A DNA stretch of 64,000 nt from Paenibacillus sp. OVF10 (GTDB lineage Bacteria; Bacillota; Bacilli; Paenibacillales; Paenibacillaceae), in assembly GCA_022836915.1 (NCBI GenBank), contig CP094668.1:496001-560000 (forward strand). The letters run 5' to 3'. Shown one piece after another: positions 56,603 through 64,000 of the stretch. The translations under genes were made by a program, and so were the position numbers. Position 1 is the stretch's first letter, and the number at the start of each line of letters is the position of its first letter. Below the pieces are notes generated by a model. The model did not search any database and was not told the origin of the DNA. It worked only from the letters and a program-made list of their open reading frames with translations.

Positions 56603-57028
56603 ATGAGAAGATATTCATTTATCGTCTTAATGATTGCTACAGTTATGATCCTGATTCTTAGCGGCTGCCAAAGTTCTAATCAGCCCGATCAAGTCGGAGT
56701 AAGTAAAGTATCAAGGGAATTATACACCTTCTATCCTGGCGAAATTACACAGGTTGATTCTATTGAAATGATGAGCGGCAGTGATGGCACTAAAAAAATA
56801 ACTACAGATCAAGTGCTGATTCAGGAATGGATTGAAAAGGTACGTGATTTAGAAATCGTACTTGATCCGGACCAAGAAGATGCAACAGGGGTATTGTTCC
56901 ATGTCACGATGCTTGAGCAGGGAAAAGAAGTGCTGTACATGACACCTACCGATATGAATCATCAGCGAATGCAGCCACAGTTGGAATTGGCTGACCGAAT
57001 GTCGGAACTTTATGATGCCATAGAATAA
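56603..57028 (+). CDS. Small lipoprotein of unknown function
   Basis: 141 residues from ATG 56603 behind GAGGGGAG. The signal peptide RRYSFIVLMIATVMILILSG ends at a lipobox cysteine. The mature part contains FYPGEITQVDSIEMMSGSDG and QVLIQEWIEKVRDLEIVLDP, with no recognised domain. It is presumably anchored on the outer face of the membrane. The role is unknown; nothing links it directly to the adjacent toxin gene, 232 bp away. Confidence 0.75.
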   Translation: MRRYSFIVLMIATVMILILSGCQSSNQPDQVGVSKVSRELYTFYPGEITQVDSIEMMSGSDGTKKITTDQVLIQEWIEKVRDLEIVLDPDQEDATGVLFHVTMLEQGKEVLYMTPTDMNHQRMQPQLELADRMSELYDAIE

Positions 57029-57260
57029 AGTTTTTTAAAGCATAATTGAGCATTTATACTCAAATAAAACGGAATCAACATTATCATTTCTAATGGGGAG
57101 ATGCCCCTCCTAACAGTCAGATTATTCCTGGCACAAACAATACATCTCGGTTTGAGGATTTCAGGAGAATGGGTACAAACAAATAGAACTATAGGTCCTC
57201 ACAAACAGCATCTAACATGGATTAAAATATAGTATAGATCAAGAACTGAGGATTGAGACG

Positions 57261-58361
57261 ATGACAAAGATACAGATCCCTGTGGATCAAATGACACACA
57301 CGATTGGCGTGTTTAAGATAGGACACGGGCACTTGCAACAAACACTGACTAGATTAAACGGCCAACTCACTCCCCTACTCGGCGGTTTTGAAGGCGAGAC
57401 AGCCGAACGCTTTGCCCACTTATACCGTTATGCAGAGAAAAACCTGAATACCACGCTGGAGTTGCTGCATACAATATCTCTTCGTTTGGAACAGATTCGG
57501 GAACGTTTTGTCGATACCGATTCTACTATGGTTAACATCTCTGCGTTACTGCAGTATCAGGCCAATCCGGGCACACCTCGTACCAATGATCTTGTTTGCG
57601 GCCCTAACGATCCCCTCCTAAACGTAGCGTTGAGGAACATGTTGATGCCTTTTTCAATCAGGCCGGAGAAAACATATTAGCGATTGGGGACTCTGCCCTG
57701 CAACTAGGTAAAGACCTTATCGAACATCCATTAGATACTGCGGGTAACTTCTTGTATGATAATACCATTGGTACCGTTACCGACATAGGGAGTGGAATCG
57801 CCTTTAGTTGGAACTATGCGTGGGATAACGGAGATACCCGAGAACAGGCAGAAAAGCATATTGCAGCTGAGTTCGATAAAATGAAGCAAGAAGGCGGAGC
57901 AGAGTACGCAGCAAATATCACAACTTCTATGCTCCTCGGAATCTTCGGTAGAAAAGTCGGGATCAAGTCCACTGATGGCAAACAGCATCACTCGCCCCAT
58001 ACGGATTCTGGAGGGGAAAGGGAAAAGAAGCAGATACGAATTTAAATAGTTATTCTGGAGCTCCCTTTCACTACAGCCAAGAGCCTACAAAAGAGGTGGC
58101 AAAAGTATTGCAGATCAAATTGCTGAACGTGGTTGGAATGATCAACGATTGGGTGAAGCTATGCATGAGCCGGCAGGCACAGTGGATTGGATTGACCAAA
58201 GAAAAGGACAGAATAATGCGCCCGTCACTGTATACTATCATGAAGATGGCGGTTACGCCGTTAGAAGAATCGACACGGGAGAAATCATCCAAGTTAGTCA
58301 GGTAGATGATCCTAATTGGAGCACATACTGGTCAGATGATGATATAAATTGGATTAAATAG
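57261..58361 (+). CDS. WXG100-like toxin with colicin-E5-like RNase C-terminus, three frameshifts
   Basis: ATG 57261 opens a ~100-residue WXG100-superfamily helical hairpin (GGFEG replaces WxG). Single bases are missing at CCCC 57612-57615, repaired to CGPNDPPPKRSVEEHVDAFF; at GGGG 58013-58016, repaired to SGGGKGKEADTNLNSYSGAP; and at AAAA 58089-58092, repaired to EPTKRGGKSIADQIAERGWN. The repaired protein has 367 residues. A hydrophobic middle (DIGSGIAFSWNYAW, TSMLLGIFG) precedes a C-terminal domain with PVTVYYHEDGGYAVRRIDTG and EIIQVSQVDDPNWSTYW, the pattern of colicin E5-type ribonucleases, which cut tRNA anticodons. The SUKH gene downstream is the probable immunity partner. Confidence 0.8.
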
Positions 58362-58401
58362 CTCCGGGTTTAAATTCAATTATTAATAGGGAGTAGATCA
58401 A

Positions 58402-58833
58402 ATGGTCGATAATAATAATGCATGGAGCACGGAGTATCCTCCTGTTGATATTCATACCGTAAAGACAGTGGAAAAGACTTGGGGTATACAATTTCCCTCT
58501 GAGTACATTCATTTCATAGAAAAATATCACGGTGCAGAACCTGCCCAACGGACGTTGAACATTAGTGGAAAAAAAGTGATGTTTTCTTCCTTCTTAACCT
58601 TCATTGCATTTGATGAGCTTGATATATTGGATGTATATAATGAGCAAAAGAACAACCTTCCTCCTAATCATTTTCCTTTTGCTATAGATGTAGAGGGTAA
58701 CCTGTTTTGTTTTAATTACAGCCACAATTCTCAGCCTAATATTATCTATATTGAAACGATAAATTCTTACAACACCTTGGGTGGTCATCTGGCCGCCACA
58801 GACTTCACAGCATTTATCCAACAATTTAATTAA
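58402..58833 (+). CDS. SMI1/KNR4 (SUKH) immunity protein
   Basis: 143 residues from ATG 58402 after GGGAGTAG. The SUKH pattern is clear: VKTVEKTWGIQFPSEYIHFI at the N-terminus, FLTFIAFDELDILDVYN, then FPFAIDVEGNLFCFNYSHN and a C-terminal TDFTAFIQQF. It begins 40 bp after the toxin stop on the same strand, so it is the likely cognate immunity protein of the colicin-E5-like toxin. It would be cytoplasmic, protecting the cell's own tRNA. Confidence 0.87.
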   Translation: MVDNNNAWSTEYPPVDIHTVKTVEKTWGIQFPSEYIHFIEKYHGAEPAQRTLNISGKKVMFSSFLTFIAFDELDILDVYNEQKNNLPPNHFPFAIDVEGNLFCFNYSHNSQPNIIYIETINSYNTLGGHLAATDFTAFIQQFN

Positions 58834-58994
58834 ACAATCTGACTTCATCCAGTAAGGATGGAGTCTATACTAGAATCAGAATCTTGAAAGGATGCTCTCA
58901 TGATAACCGATAAAAGCTTCTGATTCGGGAAAATATTTGTGTAATGACCGGCCCCACCGAATCTATAAAGGATTTTGAATAAGAGGTGTTACAT

Positions 58995-59651
58995 ATGTTA
59001 GTTAAAAAAATAATAGAGGAATGGGACCCCATTGATGTATTTCCCTACGCTCCTGAGGATGAATATGAGGAAGAGGTAAAACAAATTGAAGAATATATTC
59101 TTAACGCCAGCTTGGATAAACATAACTTAGCTAAAGAAATATACACGATGTTCAGGAGAAGATTTGGGAGCGATATATTCACTGAAAGTTTAGAGTCATG
59201 TACAAATATTGCGAACAAAATTCTCGAACTGCCGCACCTCATAGGCTATACATTATCTAAGCTTCGTACCTACGAATGGGCCAGATATAATATGTTTGCA
59301 AGAGAGGACATTTATCATCACACGCCTGGATTTTATTTCAGATTTCGCAATCCAGGGAAGTTGTACAACGAATTAGCTACATGTATAGATGCTTTCCATG
59401 GCGAGTTACAATGGAAGTTGTATCTTGGTCTTGAGACTCGCAACCAAAACTACAGCTTGGAACCATATGAAGTATATCAGGCAAGATTAACAGACGAATA
59501 TAAGAAAAATTATGATCTAAAAGGAATTTTAGGCCATAAGTATAACGAATTATGCGAGAAGGGGATCAGCGATATTCCATCTTTAAGTGATCATATTGAA
59601 GCTTGGTTTAATTTACAAAATAAAAAGCCGATTCTTCCTGACCGTGAGTGA
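58995..59651 (+). CDS. DUF1871 domain protein with long C-terminal extension
   Basis: 218 residues from ATG 58995, after AAGAGGTG. The first ~78 residues match DUF1871 (IIEEWDPIDVFPYAPEDEYE, YTMFRRRFGSDIFTESLESC). DUF1871 proteins are usually under 100 residues and here an extra ~140 residues follow (IGYTLSKLRTYEWARYNMFA, LYNELATCIDAFHGELQWKL). It lies 160 bp after the SUKH gene on the same strand. An immunity or accessory role is possible from context, but not shown. Confidence 0.75.
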   Translation: MLVKKIIEEWDPIDVFPYAPEDEYEEEVKQIEEYILNASLDKHNLAKEIYTMFRRRFGSDIFTESLESCTNIANKILELPHLIGYTLSKLRTYEWARYNMFAREDIYHHTPGFYFRFRNPGKLYNELATCIDAFHGELQWKLYLGLETRNQNYSLEPYEVYQARLTDEYKKNYDLKGILGHKYNELCEKGISDIPSLSDHIEAWFNLQNKKPILPDRE

Positions 59652-59762
59652 GTATACAACTATGACTCAGGTAAATAAAGACTGCGTATGATCAACACAA
59701 CCATAGGCAGTCTATTCAACGCTCAGAGTGTATATCTATTTAATCAACTTAAATACGCTCTT

Positions 59763-59832
59763 ATCCTATCCCCTCCAAAATCACCCTATACCGCCCAATC
59801 TGTTTCTCTGTCGCCTCTTCCCGCAATGATTC
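59763..59832 (-). repeat. Relic gene end, copy 2
   Basis: The minus strand encodes EEATEKQIGRYRVILEGIG and a stop, highly similar to copy 1 at 55947-56017. Upstream of this segment the frame is closed by stops. The remaining 59652-59762 is featureless. Confidence 0.65.
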
Positions 59833-59904
59833 CAACAATGCTGTGCACCTTATTAGTCTGTAAGGATTCTATAACCTCTTCTAACCTTAAGTGGAGGTGA
59901 TCAA

Positions 59905-60252
59905 ATGAGTTTACCAGAGGACGTAGGAAATCGAATACGTGAGTTAAGGAAAGCAAAAGGCTGGACTCAGGAACAACTGGCCGAAGCAGCAGGGCTTCAT
60001 TACAGCTATATTGGTGGGGTTGAAAGGGGAGATCGTAACATTTCTTTGGAGACTCTTGAGAAAATAATGAATGGATTGCAGGTCACTGCTGAAGAAATCT
60101 TTAAATTTAAAGAAGACTCTGAGTACAAAAGAGCCTTGGATGAACATATAACTCTAATAAGCGGCAAAAGTACAGATATAATCTTATCATTGACCAAAAT
60201 TAGCAAAGAAGTTTTAAATGCTATCGAAAAATCACATAAAAATTCCGAATAA
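59905..60252 (+). CDS. XRE-family transcriptional regulator
   Basis: 115 residues from ATG 59905 behind GGAGGTGATC. The N-terminal helix-turn-helix reads VGNRIRELRKAKGWTQEQLA then EAAGLHYSYIGGVERGDRNI and SLETLEKIMNGL, a textbook Cro/C1 fold (~5-62). The C-terminal ~50 residues are helical with no known ligand domain. It lies at the edge of the toxin region. Control of the neighbouring toxin genes is possible but not shown. Confidence 0.88.
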   Translation: MSLPEDVGNRIRELRKAKGWTQEQLAEAAGLHYSYIGGVERGDRNISLETLEKIMNGLQVTAEEIFKFKEDSEYKRALDEHITLISGKSTDIILSLTKISKEVLNAIEKSHKNSE

Positions 60253-60284
60253 ATATCTCTACATCAAAATCATACGCTAACACC

Positions 60285-60315
60285 AAAAAGAGTGGAGTAC
60301 GTCTCCACTCTTCTC
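60285..60315. terminator. Bidirectional terminator
   Basis: AGAGTGGAG (60289-60297) pairs with CTCCACTCT (60303-60311). TTTTT follows on the minus strand, ending the diguanylate cyclase gene. Confidence 0.85.
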
Positions 60316-60327
60316 TTATTTCTCTTT

Positions 60328-62019
60328 TCAAACAACACCCCGCTCAAACGCCGCAAACTCAATCCGATTTCGCCCATTCTGCTTCGCCTGATACAGTGCC
60401 TTATCCACCGCAGCGAATAGCTGCGTCAAATACCCTCCGGATTGTCCGGTACATGCACAACTTCAAAATCCTCAAAGGATAGAATCCCAATACTAATCGT
60501 AATGGACACCTGCATAATCTCGTGATCCACCATGATGTGGTTGGACTCCACAGCTGTTCTTACGCGCTCTGCGATTTGGTTCGCCAAGTCATGCTCCGTA
60601 TGCGGAAGGTAGATCATGAACTCTTCCCCGCCATAACGCGTCAGGATATCGGTGCTGCGAATCGATTGTTTGACAGCTTCCGCCGTGCGAACGAGCACTT
60701 CATCCCCGATGACATGCCCATAGCGATCATTGATCGCTTTGAAGTAGTCGATATCAAGCAGCAGGAGTGAGAATGGTGTTTTGTATTGAATATTGGTAAT
60801 GACCTCGTGGTTAAGATGTTGGGTCAGATAACGGCGGTTGTAACAGTTGGTTAAACTGTCCGTCAGCGCGAGTTCCTCCAGTTTGCGATTGGCCTCGGAT
60901 AACTCCTGACGTATCAAGTCCAGCGCCTGATTTCGCTCCTGAAGCGTTACGTTCTGGCGATTCATCTCTTTCACGTAGAAACGCTCCTGTGAGACATCCT
61001 GAAACGTGAGAATATGACCGATCGGCACAAGTGCCGAATCCACAATCGGAGAAGATTGCAGGATATAGTGCCGGATATTGTTGTCCCGCTCCACGATTAC
61101 TTCAATGTGGGAGAGGGTATTTTCTTTTTCTTATAATGATTCACGAACTCCCGACAGCTGCCCACAACTTGAACAGACTCCAGAAATACCTCCATATCAA
61201 AAGAATCCCCACATGCAGATCCATAAAGGATCGAGAGGCTTTGTTTGCTTCAACAATGACTTCATTCTCATCCAGTACTAGGATGCCATATGGAATGGTA
61301 TTGATTACGTCCTCATGCGCGATGGAGACCAGATCGAATACATTGTATCTTTTGATCACATAGACAAAGAACAGGTCTGACAGAAAGATTCCCAGCGAAG
61401 TCATGCCAGGGATGATTGGCAACCAGCGGGCTAGCACAACATTCAGGATCGCATCAATGGTTGCAAAAACAGCCAAGACAAAGATACCCCATAGGGTGAT
61501 CCGCACCTGTTTTTTGATCATGGCAGACGTCTGCGATGAATACACCGCCCGGAACAGGAAGATGAGGGACGCCAAGAAATAGCTCACCAGAATAATCATC
61601 ACAACCCAGAACCAAGGGCCGTAAGCCCGCTCGATGTACCCGCCCTCCAATGGGATGACGAACTCGTTCCATGGATTTGCGACTACACCTATAGCCCCGA
61701 TCACCGCAGGGACAAATAACAGGAAGGTTCCTTTTGTACTCAGACGCTCTGAATAACCGGTAATAAAGATCGTCAGTAGAAGCCACCCGCTCCCAAGCAG
61801 AGAGACTGCAACGAAAGATAACGTAACATAGAACAACTGCAGACCGGAATCATCCGTGAGCGTACTCGCAAATTGGCAGAAAGGCCAGAGCATCATCAAC
61901 CCGTGAAACAAAAAGTACACCTTATGTAAGTTCGTAATTCTAACCGTAGCAAACACATATACACCTACACCGAACAATAGGACAAATAAAAAGAGATCAT
62001 ACCATACTAATGGGTTCAC
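60328..62019 (-). CDS. 7TM-PAS-GGDEF diguanylate cyclase, three frameshifts
   Basis: GTG 62019 follows AGAAGGAGAAG. The N-terminal ~220 residues form seven membrane helices (histidine-kinase 7TM type). A PAS-like domain follows (HEDVINTIPYGILVLDENEV). Single bases are missing at CCCC 61207-61210 (repaired: HVGDSFDMEVFLESVQVVG), T5 61125-61129 (HYKKKENTLSHIEVIVERDN) and CCC 60433-60435 (NPEGYLTQLFAAVDKALYQA). The GGDEF domain has DIDYFKAINDRYGH and the active-site RYGGEEF, so it should make cyclic di-GMP. The stop at 60328 gives about 564 residues. It would couple a membrane signal to motility or matrix control. Confidence 0.87.
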
Positions 62020-62371
62020 GAATCTTCTCCTTCTTAGATGCTACAATGACAACGTGGTTGTTCATGATTCTAAGTGATACGTATATAAAACTTCAATAAA
62101 CACCTATACAATACTGCTGCGCCAAACTTATTGGTTAATTTAACCATATCTTATCACACCACCATAAGGGTGAGTAGCCCATACACTGGAAGTCCGACCA
62201 ACCTCTGATCGAAATGCTGATCTATTTCTGATGATTAATGAATGCTTTTGAAGGTTTGGAGTACAAAACAGGAGAGTACATCATCTGCTCGGGAGGTATT
62301 AGACATCATCAAGTAATTCATATTGAGCCATCCGGCTATCGGACGGCCCTTATATCATTCGGTTACTGCAT
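62020..62371. other. Intergenic region without recognised gene
   Basis: About 350 bp between two minus-strand genes. It holds the promoter region of the diguanylate cyclase and a stem-loop GCCATCCG/CGGACGGC at 62327-62347, which probably ends the acetyltransferase transcript although its T-tract is poor. No coding signal was seen. Confidence 0.45.
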
Positions 62372-63123
62372 TTAGAGGAGGTTGTCCGTGAATAGATCGG
62401 GGTTATCCTTCAGCATTTCCGTAATTACCTCTGCTGTCTTAGTCGCATCACACACTCTAACAACCGCATCACCGAGCTTTCCTTTACGCATCGCACCTTC
62501 GCGAACCAATACCTCGTCTACTTTCCAGAAATGCTCTGACCATGGCAACCCACAATGCCTGCGGGATGGTACTGAAATCTGGCTTCCATCTGGTAAAACC
62601 GTATAAAGCATCTCATGCTCGTCCGTCATTCTGCCAGGGATGTCCACCCACTCTTCGACCCCATGGATAAATGTATTCCGCTTCAAGTCAACGCCTACTA
62701 ACAAGATCGTCGCTTTTCGATCGAGCAGTTTCCCCATGCTGAGCCTCTCGCACACGGTGTATCAAAGAGATGATCGTCCTTCGTAAATGCCTCTGCGTCC
62801 CTTCCCAGTGCCGCTACCGAGTGTGTAGGGTGCCACGAACGAACCACGCCCGGACGTTTACGGAATAGTTCAGGAAGAATACCCACACAACAGGAAGAAG
62901 TTTCCACGTGGAACACTGGGTTATCCGCATTAATGGTAGACCACGTATGAGTGGGAAGCACCAACAATCCCTCTTTCATATAGTCGCTAAAGGCATCCAA
63001 CACCGTGTCTGCTCCACCGTCAACCTCGCCAATACTTTTCATTGAAGAGTGAATGAGCAATGTGCCTTGCCTATCCATACCAAGCTGCTCAAGTTGCTGC
63101 ATCAAGCTTTCTTTTGTATACAT
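62372..63123 (-). CDS. AAC(3)-family N-acetyltransferase, frameshifted
   Basis: ATG 63123 follows GGAGG. The N-terminal half has LLIHSSMKSIGEVDGGADTV and LPTHTWSTINADNPVFHVET, classic aminoglycoside 3-N-acetyltransferase family motifs, then VVRSWHPTHSVAALGRDA. The frame breaks at 62729-62735 (CCCC followed by the T's of the next codon). One added base gives RGSAWGKLLDRKATILLVGV and restores the C-terminal half. The repaired length is about 250 residues. Chromosomal Bacillus members such as YokD bind acetyl-CoA but need not confer resistance, so the substrate is unknown. Confidence 0.85.
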
Positions 63124-63212
63124 GTCTTTCCTCCTTCATTTCTTATCCCTTTTCGATGAAAAAGCAAATCCTTGCTCAGCTTCACATCATGCTTCTCAGC
63201 ATAACAAACAAA

Positions 63213-63234
63213 GGGCCGAGGGTTAACCCCCGGC
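63213..63234. terminator. GC-rich hairpin upstream of the AAC(3) gene and beyond araA
   Basis: GGCCGAGGG and CCCCCGGCC form a stem with one mismatch around TTAA, 50 bp past the araA stop. On the minus strand it is followed by CTTTGTTTG, so it probably terminates araA. Confidence 0.6.
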
Positions 63235-63283
63235 CACAGAGAAAGAATTTGTATGAGTTCAGGCAGTAACTACCACTCAACTT

Positions 63284-64000
63284 TTACTTAATAATAACGT
63301 ACTCCAGATTCACCAGCTTCGCATACGTCACGATCTGATCTGTCGTCAGGTTCAAGGATACAACTGTATGGTGACCACCACCATTTTCGATCCATGCTTT
63401 TACCCCGTCCTGGAAGTTTGGCTTCACGCTCCACAGAACACGTGCTACCGGCAGATTAGGTGCTGGAACGGTTGGCTCGAATGCAGATACTTCATTGATC
63501 AACAGTTTGTAGTGGGTACCGAAGTCTGCCATGGACACCACGACACCTTCGCCTGCTTTGCCATCGAATACGAGACGTGCCGGATCTTCACGATCGCCAA
63601 TACCCAGTGGGGACACGATGATTCTTGGTTTCGTGCTGGCAAGTGTCGGATCTACTTCAAGCATGTGAGATTGCAGGATCGCTTCCTGTCCAGTAGCCAT
63701 CTCGTATGTGTAGTCTTCCATGAAGCCTGTGTTCTCGTTATGGGCCATGATTTTCAACAGGCGATCCAGCGCAGCTGTTTTCCAGTCACCCTCACCGGCA
63801 AATCCGTACCCTTGACCCATCAGGCGTTGCACGGCCAGACCCGGAAGTTGTTTCATACCATGCAGATCTTCGAAGTTTGTAGTGAAGGCACTGTAACCAC
63901 CTTCGTCCAGGAAACGTTTGATCGCAATCTCATAACTCGCTTGCACACGTACACTGGCTTCCCAAGCTTCTTTGCTGTTCGTACCATAATCGAATTCGTA
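63284..64000 (-). CDS. araA: L-arabinose isomerase, 3' part
   Basis: 239 codons are visible and the frame runs off the right edge. MKQLPGLAVQRLMGQGYGFA, GEGDWKTAALDRLLKIMAHN, EDYTYEMATGQEAILQSHML and the C-terminal GGGHHTVVSLNLTTDQIVTY identify AraA, including the metal-site glutamate and histidine regions. The full enzyme is about 490-500 residues, so roughly half is present. It converts L-arabinose to L-ribulose in the cytoplasm, the first step after arabinan breakdown, and fits the GH43 and AbfB modules at the other end of the window. Confidence 0.95.
   Translation of the reverse strand, partial: YEFDYGTNSKEAWEASVRVQASYEIAIKRFLDEGGYSAFTTNFEDLHGMKQLPGLAVQRLMGQGYGFAGEGDWKTAALDRLLKIMAHNENTGFMEDYTYEMATGQEAILQSHMLEVDPTLASTKPRIIVSPLGIGDREDPARLVFDGKAGEGVVVSMADFGTHYKLLINEVSAFEPTVPAPNLPVARVLWSVKPNFQDGVKAWIENGGGHHTVVSLNLTTDQIVTYAKLVNLEYVIIK

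Noticed and set aside
58096..58305. Separate small gene in the toxin C-terminal region
   Set aside because: This reading is an alternative frame created by the base loss at 58089-58092. The colicin-E5 motifs lie in the other frame.
49256..60252. Type VII secretion machinery within the toxin region
   Set aside because: No EssC/YukB ATPase, EsaA/YueB or EccD-like membrane protein is encoded. Only substrates and small soluble or lipoprotein genes are present.
62372..63123. Acquired aminoglycoside resistance gene
   Set aside because: The motifs are those of the broad AAC(3)/YokD family, and there is no mobile-element context, so resistance cannot be claimed.

Overview
The window looks like a chromosomal segment of a Paenibacillus-type soil Firmicute. 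The support is AGGAGG-class ribosome binding sites with frequent GTG/TTG starts, rho-independent terminators after most genes, S-layer-homology domains on a giant exported protein, Gram-positive lipoproteins, cre and Zur operator sequences, and WXG100-type toxins. No rRNA, tRNA, CRISPR array, insertion sequence or replication origin was seen.

One property affects everything else. About 20 genes are cut by an apparent single-base loss, nearly always inside a short homopolymer (G4 where G5 is needed, A5 where A6 is needed, and so on). Restoring one base rejoins the family-typical protein in each case. These frames are annotated over their full repaired span. The regularity points to homopolymer error in the underlying sequence rather than to mass pseudogenisation. 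A few genes (rhamnogalacturonan lyase, the second HxlR regulator, one small immunity-region gene) carry damage of another kind.

Layout. 1-11.9 kb: a partial DKNYY-like protein, a secreted GH43 glycosidase with a cre site at its promoter, an HxlR/flavin-reductase divergent pair, acetyltransferases, an SDR, a YafY regulator facing a RibD-like reductase, an SGNH esterase, DUF4180 and a NUDIX hydrolase. 12-21.3 kb: an amino-acid ABC importer, a GlnK/GlnL-like kinase and regulator read as one frame, and a giant hybrid histidine kinase with its SARP-like response regulator. 21.4-31.6 kb: DinB, two SDR/regulator pairs with strong palindromic operators, a TPR-SMI1 protein, a rhamnogalacturonan lyase, a glycosyltransferase and a TerD-like protein. 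31.9-41.9 kb: a ~1,790-residue SLH surface protein beside a paralogous kinase/regulator pair. 42.1-49.2 kb: malate:quinone oxidoreductase and a five-gene nickel/peptide-type ABC importer whose promoter contains two Zur-box sequences, suggesting zinc or zinc-metallophore uptake.

49.3-60.3 kb is the accessory core. A WXG100 polymorphic toxin (Ntox28-like C-terminus) is followed on the same strand by about eleven small immunity-type genes. A second WXG100-like toxin with a colicin-E5-like RNase C-terminus and a SUKH immunity gene lies on the other strand. Related 70-bp relics of one gene end flank that second locus. No secretion machinery is present, so export would rely on a type VII system elsewhere. 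60.3-64 kb: a 7TM-PAS-GGDEF diguanylate cyclase, an AAC(3)-family acetyltransferase and the 3' part of araA.

Plant-polysaccharide use (GH43, rhamnogalacturonan lyase, SGNH esterase, arabinose isomerase), environmental sensing and interbacterial competition are the recurring themes.
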